A stretch of DNA of 64,000 nucleotides from Catonia carolina (Eukaryota; Arthropoda; Insecta; Hemiptera; Achilidae): NCBI GenBank assembly GCA_035578175.1, contig JAQMRL010000006.1:26988393-27052392 (forward strand), in the 5' to 3' direction. This document shows, piece after piece, positions 21,901 through 33,768 of this stretch. The number at the start of each line of letters is the position of its first letter. The stretch's first letter is position 1. The notes beneath the pieces are model-generated. The model made no database searches and was not told the DNA's origin. It was given only the letters and a program-made list of their open reading frames with translations. The translations under genes were made by a program, and so were the position numbers.

Positions 21901-22719
21901 AGGTCTAATCCCACGATGGTAAAACTAGCTGCTAGTTGAATATCAGCTAGTAAAAAAGCGTAATGGGAATGAGCTAGCAGCTAGTTTAGTTGAAGCACTA
22001 GTATTAACTAGCGCGCTAGTGACTTTGAACATTTTTGATTTTACTAGCGCTATTAGGGGAGAAAATGTCAGGTGATTGATTAGCGCTAGTAGGAGAGAAA
22101 ATTTCATGTGATTGACTCGAGCTAGTACGGAAGAAAAGGTCATGTGATTGACTAGCGCTAGTAGGGGAGAAAAGGTCACGTGATTGACTAGCTCTAGTAG
22201 GGGAGAAAAGGTCACGTGATTGACTAGCGCTAGTAGGGAAGAGAATGGTATGTGATTGACTAGGGATAGTAGGGGAGAAAAGGGTATGTGATTGACTAGG
22301 CTAGTAGGGGAGAAAGGGTCATGTGATTGACTACGGCTAGTAGGGGAGAAAAGGTCATGTGATTGACTAGCGCTAGTAGAGGAGAAAAGGTCATATCATT
22401 GACTAGCACTAGTAGGGGAGAAAAGGTCATATAATTGACTAGCGCTGGTAGGGGAGAAAATGTCATATAATTGACTAGCGCTAGTAGAAGAAAGAGGTCA
22501 TGTTATTGATTAGCGCTAGTAATTTAGCTCGGTATGAACGTTTGGAAACGTTACTAGTAGCTAGTAAGCTGTTCTATATACAGCAATACACAGCACAACC
22601 CACGTATGACTTCAGATCGCTGGCATTACTTACATAGCACCGTGGGAACCAACACCTACGCACTAGTTAAGTCCTGCTAATACTAGCAGCTAGTAAACTA
22701 GCACCGTGGGGATAGGTCT
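21901..22719. mobile_element. TIR element carrying a 36-bp minisatellite
   Basis: The ends are inverted: left AGGTCTAATCCCACGATGG...ACTAGCTGCTAGT; right, reversed, AGACCTATCCCCACGGTG...ACTAGCTGCTAGT. A TAA trinucleotide flanks both sides, which would fit a PIF/Harbinger-like 3-bp duplication but is weak evidence. The interior is dominated by the tandem array at 22043-22525 and by CTAGT words. Non-coding. Confidence 0.7.
22043..22525 (+). repeat. 36-bp minisatellite, about 13 units
   Basis: The unit is close to GACTAGCGCTAGTAGGGGAG plus AAAAGGTCATGTGATT. GATTGACT recurs every 36 bp from about 22074 to 22505. Since 36 is a multiple of three, a false 12-residue protein repeat appears on the minus strand. 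Confidence 0.92.
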
Positions 22720-22724
22720 TAATC

Positions 22725-23445
22725 ATTTACAGCGATATATTAACACAACATTTACTAGAATTATCAAGAGGAATGAATCGAAGAACTTCAATCATCCATT
22801 CATGATAATTATATTATCAATTCGTCACCGCATCTGTTTACAATACTTTCGTAGAGGACAGATTATCGATTTATTTGTGAAATAAAAAACATATGTTAAT
22901 TACGGAAAACCATTATGTATGTTGGACCTAAAATTGATATCAAACGTATCGAACAAAATGAAAGATATTTATCTATCAAAGTTATTTTGATGTTTATGAA
23001 CTATAAAAAATATTAGATACAGTTTCTTAAAAAATATATTTTATTTTGAAAAATACGATATTTCAATTTATGACATATCTATTCCAACTGTCTTAAAAAT
23101 GGCGGAAAATCCTTCAATGCAGTCACCAAATAACTCACATACTCTTTCTAAGGTTGTCAATTACTTTGTCCCGTTTCGACAAATCCCTTAGCTTTAGCCA
23201 TTTGACCTCCTGTGGGATTTAACTCCCATTGCTATTTTCGACCTACACTCTTGACTTTACTAGGCAAACTAGTAACATCCTTTTCCTTTTTATTTCTTTA
23301 CTAGTAATGAACTCCGTTTCAAAGAATAATGTAAACTTGAAATCACGTGAATGGAAATGGTTCGACATACTGATCTGTTTATTTTTCTAACATAACTTCA
23401 TACAAGATAATTCAATTAATTACAAAAATAAATTGTTGCTAAGTA
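22725..23445. other. No gene recognised
   Basis: AT-rich. A slightly GC-richer part (23090-23340) has no open frame or repeat signature I recognise. Confidence 0.45.
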
Positions 23446-23449
23446 TGTT

Positions 23450-23490
23450 ATGTTGTTTAGATCAACAGCCGATAGGCTGGTTGAACCGAG
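23450..23490 (-). mobile_element. SINE-A 3' fragment
   Basis: GTTGTTTAGATCAACAGCCG, then ATAGGCTGGTTGAACC: only the tail end of SINE-A. Confidence 0.65.
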
Positions 23491-23723
23491 TATTCCTTTA
23501 CTAGGATTGTAGCATACAGTTTTACCTACTAACATTTAAAACAACTGATTAATCGGATCACAGTTTGAATAATTTTTTATATATTTTCCAATTTTATTTT
23601 AAAAAAACAAAAATGATTCATATTTAAACTACTATTTTTTTTATAAACTCAATTTGTTAGATACTATAAATTTTAAAATAATCTTTAATTCTAATTAATT
23701 AATTTGTGAAAATATGGATTTAA

Positions 23724-24120
23724 TGTTGTTGTTGTTTAGGTCAACAGCCGAAAGGCTGGTTTGAACCTGTAGAGGTTTTACTAAGTAAAAGAGGAGTGAG
23801 GTGGTTTACCATTGCCGTCCTCACTGAGTGAAAAAGTACGCTTATCAGCATGCCAGGCCCTCTGAAAAGCACATATTTTCCACTCTGTAAATGACAACTT
23901 CACTTCATTCACCACAGGGTCTGGCTGTACAATGAAATTCATTACTTTCAGAGAAGATAACTCTGATTAGTGTCTTTTACACCTCTACCTCTTCTGCTCT
24001 TAAATGATTCAGTCATTTAATTGACTGACCATGTGATAAGAAACAGAACTATTTATTTTAGCCCTGCAACGAACAGATTGAGTGTAAATAATTTGACACT
24101 CCACCTGTCTGTTATGGGCA
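23724..24120 (-). mobile_element. SINE-A copy, complete
   Basis: Tail GTTGTTGTTTAGG to GTTATGGGCA. An 8-bp ATGGATTT on each side (about 23714 and 24123) is a likely decayed duplication. Confidence 0.85.
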
Positions 24121-24529
24121 GAATGGATTTGATACAGAAGGTCAAAACGTTACTTTTTAACAATGAAAATAAAAATTTTAATTTGTAGGTATTTGAATAC
24201 CAAACCTACCAGATGAAGTACAAAGAATCTGTTAAATATTTTATTATATCAACATCATTAACAATCATTTTATCATTATCATCAGTTGTAAGGTGTTTAT
24301 TATATCTGAACAAAATACAACTTAATATTTTTTTTAAAAATTGAAATTCTTAAAATTTATTTTTCATATAGAGTCAATATTTTTTCATTTAAACAATAAC
24401 ATTTTAATAAAATCAATTTCGTTCTCTCTGAAATTTCGTTTTCTTTATTTATAGTAACAGTTTTCAGCAGTAATTTAAATTTATTAAAAAAAATTCATTC
24501 AAATTTTAACCTTTTTTCACGCAGCTGAG

Positions 24530-25204
24530 TTTAGCCGGACAATGCTCGTTTTTTTTATCCAAGACGGCGAGAAAAACTCATGTTCACTCCCTTACGATGG
24601 GGGAAGTAGTTTTGGACTCAATTGAGGCGTCCTTGTCCAGCCCCAAGGAGGCCGTAACCGCCTACCAACCAAAAACCCGCCGCCTGGCCACTTGATCCGA
24701 TATCAGCAAACAACCCTCCACCCTCGGAACTGTTTATATGATACTACAAGGGAAATGTCGGGTTAAAAATTTTACATACTGTCAGCGGGGCGTGGAAGGA
24801 AACCGTAGCCTAATTCCCCTCTCTATGTCACCGACCAACACTCACTTTCTCACTTTCATTCAACTCTTCCATCACCAGCTCAGGAAATTAGTGTGCCTAC
24901 TTTTTGAGATCGGGACAGGATTGATTTACTGTGGGAGAGGGCGATCCCGCTGATCTCCAGATGTCTCCTCCCTCCGCAGTCTCCCGATCACCCCTCCGCA
25001 AACTGAGCGACCAACTTCCAGCTCTCCTCATCCCACAGCATCGCTACCCCTACTCTCTCTGGGATCCACTGTGCAACGCCTATCTTCTCAGATGGCTCCA
25101 TTCTTTCAAGGCCAAAATAGGGACATCTTTCAAAAATATGCGCAAAGGTCTCCTCTTCTTCACTGTCGCACAGTCAACATTTTGGACAATGCTCGTTGGT
25201 TAAC
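24530..25204 (-). pseudogene. R1-like LINE 3' fragment
   Basis: 24915-25203 matches the 3' coding end of the R1-like fragment at 57640-57905 (shared plus-strand GTGGGAGAGGGCGATCCCGC). 24540-24605 matches the 3' end at 57575-57622. The 24607-24915 stretch between them is absent from the other copy. 5' truncated and dead. Confidence 0.7.
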
Positions 25205-25310
25205 GATAAATTGAACTATAGGATTTGAACCAGGAACCTTCGTCTCCGAAAACAATTGAACAGCTGACTCACGGCGATAACTTTACCACTAGACCAACCC
25301 GACGGATAAT
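25205..25310 (-). mobile_element. SINE-B head fragment
   Basis: Reverse copy of the tRNA-like head only: GGATTTGAACCAGGAACC to ACCAACCCGACGG. Confidence 0.8.
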
Positions 25311-25314
25311 TAAA

Positions 25315-25900
25315 TATATAAGAAGAAAATAGTTTCTGAAAGACATGAATCTAATAATCATTATAATTAAGACCAGGGCAGATCGTTTACCCGAAAATAA
25401 ATCAAATCATTGATTTGCAAAGGGAGAATAACGTTTAGCAACACAAATTAAATCAATTAATTAATTAAATGAAGTTGTAATACGAGACGTATTGATCTTT
25501 TAGTTTAAAAGACTTAATTAGATCCGGTCGGATATCCCATGAGTATTATTGGCTACTCAGTTGCGGACGTTACTTAGAAGAATAAATTAAAAGAGTAAAT
25601 ATCAGCAAATAAATTGATTTAATCATTAACTTTTTACCTAAACATTACTTAAATTAATTACAATAAATAAATTTCTATTTATAACATCCCCGATTACATA
25701 CCATAATTATTTCCCTTAATTAAACTATAACGTATAACAAATTAACTTTGTATTATACGAAAGCCACCTTTTAAATTTCTACAAAAACAATGAAACAAAT
25801 CTTTTTATTTCCCTAATTTTCCCCTTAAAGTTATTTAGGCTAAATTTTCATGCCTTAAAACCAATTTTCCAAAAAAAATTTCCACTCTGATTGTAATATC
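25315..25900. other. AT-rich DNA without recognised feature
   Basis: No frame, repeat or RNA recognised. Confidence 0.5.
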
Positions 25901-25904
25901 TCAA

Positions 25905-26650
25905 AGCATGGCTTTTGAAGGTTTTAAAAGTTTCTTTAGGTGATCCATACATTTTTTTGTTTGATATTCGGGAACATGAAGAAGTCGGGGCTCATTCTAC
26001 TGCCCCGAAAAGAGTTTGGAACGATCGAAACCGGCAAATACTTCTGCCGGGGATGGTCGGTAAGATCCAGATTTCGAGGTGCGACCTCCACGTGATGGTC
26101 TTGGATAGGTACAGTATTTGCTCTATTGAAGTGAAGAGGAATCTCTATGGTTTACAACATAAGTGGTAAATCCGATAGTGCGAGGTTACTCTATCCCACC
26201 ATTTTTACTCTTCAGGTGACTTTAAACCACATGATAGAATCTCTCTTAGTTGTACTAGGTCTACTAATCGAGCGGACCGAGAAAACTCGGCCACTGTAAA
26301 AAAAACATGATGGATTGTCTCTTAAATACCTACGCCAGGTGGTAACCAACCCACAGGTGGGAATCCACTATCAATTCATGCGGCGCACACAGGCCTTCCG
26401 ATTCTGAGAAGCCTGTACCAACATGCTCAAGGAGTTGGAGCCTTCTGGAATACCTACGAACGATGTGTTTAGAATGAAGAAAAACAACTTCCGAACCAAA
26501 GAGCTGCCCCACTGCGTGACCCTATAGCTGAGTTCACAATTGAATAACGCAAAATAAGTAAGTACAAACTCACTGGTAGGAGAAATGTTGGACGCCCGAG
26601 AAGGAGATGGTTTTTTGGAACAGCCCGAGCTCCATAATCCATGAAGTGAA
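25905..26650 (+). pseudogene. Degenerate retroelement-like sequence, unclassified
   Basis: Broken plus frames, for example VWNDRNRQILLPGMVGKIQI and, at the end (26570-26625), GRRNVGRPRRRW, a motif common at LINE C-termini. GC content is higher than the neighbours. I cannot name the family. Confidence 0.4.
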
Positions 26651-26692
26651 AAAGACAAAATTATAATTTATATAAAATTATAATAAAAAATA

Positions 26693-27070
26693 TTGCCCAT
26701 AACAGGGAGGTGGAGTGTTACATTATTTGCACTCAATCTGCTAGTTCCAGGGCTACAAAATATATTTCTGTTTCTTATTACATTGCCAGCCAATTATACG
26801 ACTGAAGCATTTAAGAACAGAAGAGGTAGAGGTGTAAAAGACACTACTCAGAGTTATCTTCTCTGAGAATAAAGAATTGACAGACCCTGTGGTGAAGGTG
26901 TTATTTGCAGGGTGGAAAGTAGATGCTTTTCAAAGGGCCTGGCATGCTGATAAGCATACTTTTCCACTCAGTAAGGAAGGGAATTGTAAATCACCTCACT
27001 CCTCGTTTTACTTAGTTAAACCTCTAGAGGTCCAAACCAGCCTTTTGGGCTGATAACCTAAACAACAATA
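26693..27070 (+). mobile_element. SINE-A copy
   Basis: TGCCCATAACAGGGAGG to CCTAAACAACAATAA, with deletions of about 20 bp in the middle. The frame is broken. Confidence 0.85.
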
Positions 27071-27079
27071 AAAACTACG

Positions 27080-28010
27080 AAAATGTATATATATATATAT
27101 ATATTTTTTTTTTACGGCCACAAAGGACCACTTAAGTTCAATCCTTCAACGTCTAGCTCTTTCAGATGTTCCACCAAAACGCCCCCGCAGTTGTCGCTCC
27201 CGTACTTCTCCTCTTCTTCGCCAATAATTCTTCAATGTTTCGGATCTTAAATATATTATATAAAAATAGTGTGATACGTTTATTTTCCTACTCATACAGA
27301 AATTAGGAAATGGAGATAAATATATTGTAACATTTAATTACTTCTACTTATGAACACATAAAAAAATGACAATCAAAATAAAACAAAACACAATCGGTTT
27401 TTAAATTAAATTTTAATTTAATCTGATTAGCATTGTAAAAAAATGAAATTTAGAATATTATAGAAATTATTTTGTTATTATTAATAATAAAATATATTTA
27501 TTAAGTCTATCTCAGCTGTTAATGAACTAATATTTTATAGTTTACCGGTTTATATTTATTACTTATCGTTTCTGCAGTCCGTCGCTCGCCTTGAGAGTAT
27601 CGTTCAATGTTCCGTTCGTATTTTAATATAGTACCTATATCTCGCCGTAATTTAATTAAATAATGTTATTCACTAAATTTTCATTTCATAGGTCTATCTG
27701 TGACTTTAGACTATGAATAATGATAAGATTATTATATTTATTTAATATATTTTCATAAATCAAACCGCGCACAAACACACCCTTTCTCTTCAAACTGCCA
27801 CGGTCAACATCACGCCAAATCAAATAAAATATAAATTTGAGTTGTAAATATGTCTTTTGAACTTATTTGATGATCTGCGAAGAAATTTCCTTACATTTTA
27901 AAATTATAATCAATGTTTTTGTAACTCTACAACACTCTTTTGATTCATTTAAACATGAAAACTTCCATCATTAAATTGACAGCTAATTTTTAATTATTAA
28001 TTTAATAATT
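27080..28010. other. TA run, possible LINE scrap, otherwise unrecognised
   Basis: A (TA)n run at 27084-27102. The minus frame at 27110-27245 contains IEELLAKKRRSTGA, possibly a LINE tail. The rest is AT-rich and not assignable. Confidence 0.35.
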
Positions 28011-28014
28011 TATT

Positions 28015-28409
28015 CTGCCCATAACAGACAGGTAAAGTGTCAAATTATTTACACTCAATCTGTTCGTTGCGGGGCTAAAATAAATAGTTCTGTTTCTTAT
28101 CACATGGTCAGCCAATTAAATGACTGAATCATTTAAGAACAGAAGAGGTAGAGGTGTAAAAGACACTAATCAGAGTTATCTTCTCTGAAAGTAATGAATT
28201 TCATTGTACAGCCAGACCCTGTGGTGAATGAAGTGAAGGTGTCATTTACAGAGTGGAAAATATGTGCTTTTCAGAGGGCCTGGCATGCTGATAAGCATAC
28301 TTTTCCATTCAGTGAGGAAGGCAATGGTAAACCACCTCACTCCTCGTTTTACTTGGTAAAACCTCTAGAGGTTCAAACCAGCCTTTCGGCTGTTGACCTA
28401 AACAACAAC
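28015..28409 (+). mobile_element. SINE-A copy, complete with TSD and long open frame
   Basis: Flanked by AATAATTTATT (28004-28014, 28410-28420). The frame 28194-28433 is open for 79 codons: MNFIVQPDPVVNEVKVSFTE, and later AWHADKHTFPFSEEGNGKP. One of the best preserved copies. Confidence 0.92.
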
Positions 28410-28642
28410 AATAATTTATTAATAAGATTTTAATTACAATTAGCTAGTTTAATAATTTACAAAAATTTAGAATTTAATTATAAATGTTTACAATATTATC
28501 AATAGCAGTCAGATTATAAACACTTGGTTGGCTAACCTGTATCGGTTATTATCACCTTGTACATTTGTAATGTTACAACATACATAAATTTAAAGTAGCT
28601 AGTGTGGTATGCGCTACATAAGCTAGGTTCTGCAAGTGTAAA

Positions 28643-29404
28643 AATCTCGTGTGAAACATTCACACAACTTTCTCTTACCAATGCAAAAAATTAACAATAT
28701 AACCTAATATTAGTAATAAAACATTAGAAATAAACAAAATAACTCCAAAAAAAATAATCTTATTTTAATCATGAGTGAAAGACGAAAAGTGAAAATCAAC
28801 CTCAGTTTAGCTTAAAAATACGGAAAATCACTCTTTCACACTAAACTCTGTACAGAAAAATGCTCTAAATAAAAGTTGTAAATATTTTAATTTCCTATAA
28901 ATTTTATTATACTTGTTCGTCGTCAAATGCATAGTAAGGCTGAAATGTTTAAAAAAATCGATTTTTTTACACGATTTGAGAGAAAAAACAGAAAATCGCT
29001 AATTACCGCTTAATTAAGCGTTATACAAAAAATTTGAGATAAAAATTGTAGGATTTTAAATTATCTACAACTCTTATACTACATTTTTGCGCTAAAATGC
29101 ATATATAAGTCACAATCTTAAAAAAACAATTTTTTTACGAGAAAACAGCCTCACCAAGAAATTTCAGCAGACATGGCGCCTATCCTTTCTTGTAGAGCAT
29201 AAAAAATGTAGTAAATAAGGCGATTTTAAAAAATCGTAGGAGCCGTTTTTGAGAAACTCGTAAAAAAGTGAAAAATGACACGAATAAACTACTACTTCCG
29301 GTTGACCGATTTTGATGAAAATGTTCTTGTCGGGTTCGATAGTAGTATCTAACTTAAGTTTCAAGTTTTAAGTTCGTAAGATGTTCCGTTCTTGAGATAT
29401 TCTG

Positions 29405-29450
<46 letters not shown>

Positions 29451-29587
29451 AATCACTAAAAACATGTTTTTTGGGTTCAGGGAGTCTGAAAACGTGTAGA
29501 TCCGGTGAAAACTCGATTTTGAAAAATCAACATGAAAACAATATTTTCCTTTTTATACGTATATTCATATAGGCAAGAGAAAGTAAA
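28643..29587 (+). mobile_element. Element E, full-length copy
   Basis: ATCTCGTGTGAAACATTCAC to GGCAAGAGAAAGT. It contains a perfect (AC)n tract of about 46 bp at 29404-29449. Confidence 0.9.
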
Positions 29588-30423
29588 AATGTATGTTTCA
29601 TAAAAATATAACAATACTTCGTGAAAGAATTAGGGGTTCGTTAGTCGGAGCTGCAGGAATGTATACGACAGCCTGACTCAGAGGTGGTCTGCCCCCCACG
29701 CAGCTTTCATACGTGTAGGTGCGCTTTAACACCCAACCTGACAATATACACTTCCGAACTGTAACATAACTAACTAAATCAGTTCATAATTAAATTCAAA
29801 ACAAAACGCAAACTTTCTTCTAAACAATACTTAAGTCTAGTTGTAATTCCATCTCGTACAACGGAAAACGAGGTTTCTTATACATTCAGTGTGTGCCTGA
29901 TTTAGTCAATTCTTGACGCTTGTTAATTTTTTGAAATAAACTTAAATTTTTACAAAAAGAAATCTGGTGTGAAACACTCACATACTTTCTCTTCCCAATG
30001 CAAATAATCAACACTATAACCTAACATTAGGAATAAAACATTAGAAATAAACAAAAACTAACCTCAAAAAACATAACCTTATTTTAATCATGAGTGAATG
30101 ATGCAAAATAAAAATCAACCTCAGTTTGGCTTAATAATACGAAAAATCACTCTTTGACGCTAAACCAGGCACTGTATAGGAAAATGCTCTACATAAAAGT
30201 AGTAGATCTTTTAAGTTCCTATGAATTCGATTATATACACTTTTGTCGTAAAATGCCTAGGCCTACTAAGGCTGAAATCTTTAAAAAAATCGATTTTTTT
30301 ACACATTTTCGTGAAAAAACCCGAAAATCGCTTATTACCGTTAAACTAAGCGTTATACAAAAAATGTTTGCAATAAAAGTTGTAGGACTTAAAATTCTCT
30401 ACAACTTTTATTATATAGGTACA

Positions 30424-30612
30424 TTTTTCCTAGAGAGTATGGTTAATTGAACCCCAACCATCAAAGTACACCGGTAACCACTGTCTAGTATCCAATTCCG
30501 TATAAAAGTAACTACCTTTACTAGGATTTGAACCAAAAACCATTGTGTCCGAAAACAGCTGTTAAACAGCTCACTCACGGCGACAACTTTACCTCTAGGC
30601 CAACTCTGAGGG
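30424..30612 (-). mobile_element. SINE-B, partial (older)
   Basis: Head and middle of SINE-B only; its head abuts the younger copy that follows. Confidence 0.8.
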
Positions 30613-30625
30613 TTAATTTGTAAAT

Positions 30626-30952
30626 TTTTTGTTTTTTATTCCTAATTAGTGTACGTTGTAATCTGTTCAATTCAGAAGAATAACCAACCCCATTACCCAA
30701 TGAGATGAGGATGATGTATATGTCGTGTAAATGAGGTGTAGTCTTGTACAGACTCAGGCCAACCATTCCTGAGAGAGTATGGTTAATTAAACCCCAACCA
30801 TCAAAGTACACCAGTAACCACTGTCTAGTATTCAAATCCGTATAAAAGTAACTACCTTTACTAGGATTTAAACCAGGAACGTTCGTCTCCAAAAATCAGC
30901 TGTTAAATAGCTGATTTTGGCGACGACTTTACCTCTAAACTAACCCGGTGGG
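30626..30952 (-). mobile_element. SINE-B, complete, defines family length
   Basis: 327 bp flanked by the exact 13-bp duplication TTAATTTGTAAAT (30613-30625 and 30953-30965). The tail is at left, the tRNA-like head at right. Confidence 0.92.
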
Positions 30953-31212
30953 TTAATTTGTAAATGAGGCAATTTTAAACAAAATTGTATGAACCTTTTT
31001 TTTGAGAGAACACAAAAAGATAAATAGTGAATGTGGTTGCAGCGTTGAGAAAAGCCCTTACAAGTGAACGATGACTATGTAGAAAAGTAAAGTAGGTTTT
31101 CAGAAAACTAAAACCATCAAAAAAGTTGTCTAAAACTTTTTTTGTTTTATGACCAAAGGGCTGTTACTTTACGAATAGACGAATTATACGTACCTCATAA
31201 TAAATTATTAAT

Positions 31213-31338
31213 TGTTGTTGAGGTCATCAACCGAAAGGCTGGTTTGAACCTGTAGAGGTTTTACTAAGTAAAACGAAGAGTGAGGTGGTTTACCTTGCCT
31301 TCCTCACTGAATGGAAAAGTACACTTATCAGCATGCCA
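31213..31338 (-). mobile_element. SINE-A, 5'-truncated
   Basis: Only the 3' third is present, from TTGTTGTTGAGGTCATC to CTTATCAGCATGCC. Confidence 0.8.
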
Positions 31339-31339
31339 A

Positions 31340-32280
31340 AAATTGTTTAGATTCAATTTACTGAAGCTGAGGTGTTTATAGAGTTGTACTCGCGAAAGAA
31401 TTGGCGCGGTCTGCCCTACCATTTATCTTGCAAATAAATCGATTGGCATAAAGAGGATTATATTTCCTTCTTTCTTTAGATAAGAGTTCTACGAGATTTA
31501 TCTTGGCGATGGTGGTGGTGATGAAGGAGTAGTAGAAGAGCTTTGAGAGAGAAAAGAATTGCAACAGGACAGCGAGCAGGTCAGCTCCGCATATGTGGGT
31601 TCTTACCGTGTGGTACGAACTGAACATATGTACAATCCTAAAAGATAAGCTTCTTCTTGAAAAATATACTGCATTGGAACTTAACAGCCCTTTGCAAAAA
31701 GAATATGTTTCAGCGTTTTTCTCTTAAGAGTTTTTTCGTCGTTTCTTTTCTTCTTCTTTTTACTTCCAACCGTTATTTTATACCTGTCAGGTAAGCAATT
31801 TCCTTTTCTTTAATTCTTTTTCGTTGTGTTTTTATTTATTACGGCTGGAAGAATAATCGATGTAATTAATTAAGGTGATAAAATTTATTGGAAAGCGTAT
31901 AGAGTTGAAAAACAAACGGATTATTACCAGCCTTTATTGATTAACAAATGACAAAATACATTTTTATTAAGATAAATGTATTTTTAGCCCTTCTTTAATT
32001 TAAAAAATTCACAATAAATACACAAGTACATTATAATTATAAATGCTAAAACTCTCACTGATAGATTCATTAAAACACTCCAAAATCTAGCCATTTTTAG
32101 GTATGTTTGACCTGGGTGCCTGGAAGTTAGATGTTTTTAAAAAAATCCAATTAGAACACCACTGGATAGTGTTTAAACAGGTTACAAATCATTTCGAAGA
32201 GAAACTCATAGAATTTATTTTTCTATAGGCCTACTACTTGTAAATAACACTAATACATCCATAACGATATAATATGATGA
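31340..32280. other. No gene recognised
   Basis: Contains an 83-codon minus frame (31376-31627) of no known type and AT-rich sequence. Confidence 0.4.
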
Positions 32281-32284
32281 AAAT

Positions 32285-32760
32285 TAAATAAAAAATCTGG
32301 TGTGATACACTTACACGACTTTATATTGACAATATCAATGATAAAATATTTATTTATTTATATCCAAAAAGCTTTCGTAGGTTGGTTGAGAAATTCTTAG
32401 AATTCAAATTTCAGCCGGTTAAGAATACAATAAAAATGTCTAGTGCGAAACACTCACATGACTTTCTCTTGCCAATGCAAATAATGAACTACATAACCTA
32501 ATATTAGAAATAAAACATTAGAAATAAACAAAAAACTAACCTCAAAAACATAAGCTTATTTTAATCATGAGTGAATGATGCAAAATAAAAATCAACCTCA
32601 GTTTGACTTAATAATACGGAAAATCACTCTTTAACGCTAAACCAGACTCTGTAGAGAAAAATGCTCTTGAAATAAAAGTTGTAGATCTTTTAATTTCCTA
32701 TAAATTTGATTATACACACTTTTTTCATACTAAGGCCGAAATCTTAAAAAAAATTATTTG
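32285..32760 (+). mobile_element. Element E fragments
   Basis: A short left-end scrap (32290-32340, AAATCTGGTGTGATACACTT) is followed by a second left half from 32436 (GTGCGAAACACTCACATGAC) to about 32760. Both lack the right half. Confidence 0.7.
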
Positions 32761-32829
32761 AGTTTGATGTATTTAATTTATATAACTCAATTTTAATAAA
32801 TCAAAATGTAAGTAACCTACGAATTTGAA

Positions 32830-33155
32830 ATTTCGTACACGGTGTAAGAATATAATTGGATATTTTGCGTTAAAATTTCAAACTTGTCGATCAAATAATT
32901 CTCGAGTTACTACGCCTCTAAACAAGGCATGAAATTCTTTGTGGTTACAAAAAAAATCGGGTCTTTTTGTCTTCCAACCTCGATATTGCAATTTTCAAAC
33001 AACATTAGAAATATTTGACTATTATAATACGTCAACGCAGAATACGATGAGCTAAATTTTGATGTAAAATATGTTGAAATCCGACTCATCGTTTTGAAGA
33101 TGCAAGGATTCAAACTCGGGCGTATATAATAATTATGAAACCGATAGCAGAATTT
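32830..33155 (+). repeat. Family J repeat, longest copy
   Basis: Shares TTGTCTTCCAACCTCGATAT-type sequence with copies at 8825 and, inverted, 61365. No coding frame or terminal repeats; type unknown. Confidence 0.75.
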
Positions 33156-33257
33156 ACCACTCCTCCTTAACACAGCCCAATTTGGTTCGGTAGTTTTTGC
33201 TAAAGCAATACAAATTATTTCATACATTCCAAAAAAAATCATCGTACGTATTTTCTG

Positions 33258-33390
33258 AGCGATACCTTATGAAATGGGTTCGATTCCCGGTCAGGTCTGG
33301 CATTTTTTCATCTGTACATCACCACATATCATTACCTGCGCACAAGCCCAAGGCTTATGTAGGCATCATCACTCCATAAAAAAAAAAATG
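33258..33390 (+). mobile_element. SINE-C-like, 5'-truncated
   Basis: B box GGGTTCGATTCCCGG, then GTCAGGTCTGGCATTTTTTC as in SINE-C, ending in an A run (33379-33389). Confidence 0.65.
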
Positions 33391-33499
33391 TAATTAATTT
33401 ATGAAGAGAGGTTATTTTACGAGAGATCACTTGTTATGTGGATTTACCCACCGCTACCGATAAATCATTAACAATGGAAATAATAACTGAAATAAAATC

Positions 33500-33690
33500 A
33501 TCACCAGGATGATTTGCACCACTAGGAACGGGCTGCATAACGCACGCCACGAAAGACGTCCACTGTGAAAACCAGTTGCCCCTCAACCAATATAATAAAA
33601 TTTTCTTTTTACATCATAAGTCCATTTCTGTTTGATTTGTAATTATAAATGCAAAAATTTACTATACTTGGCACAATACTATTGTAAAAT
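33500..33690 (+). repeat. Family K repeat, copy 1
   Basis: Inverted match to 52400-52545 (shared AAGTCCATTTCTGTTT and a CCAGTTGCC block). Type unknown. Confidence 0.6.
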
Positions 33691-33768
33691 GCATAATTCA
33701 GTCAAAAAATAATTTCCCACTATAACTGTAAAATATTGAATGTAATGTTTTTGTCTCTTACAGGGCTC

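Larger units (their letters stand above)
29955..31025 (+). mobile_element. Element E split by two SINE-B copies
   Basis: Left end at 29958 (AAATCTGGTGTGAAACACTC). The element is interrupted at about 30424 and resumes at 30953 with TGAGGCAATTTTAAACAAAA. It fades near 31025, missing the palindromic end. Confidence 0.75.

Noticed and set aside
21943..22215. Protein with 12-residue repeats on the minus strand
   Set aside because: The 36-bp minisatellite unit is a multiple of three; the frame is a by-product.
22043..22525. CRISPR array
   Set aside because: Units are contiguous with no unique spacers, and the genome is eukaryotic.
24931..25203. Plus-strand gene of 90 codons
   Set aside because: It is the antisense shadow of the R1-like LINE end; the same shadow appears at 57639-57905.
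25915..26169. Host gene exon
   Set aside because: No flanking splice logic, many stops in neighbouring frames, and a LINE-like motif at the end of the block.
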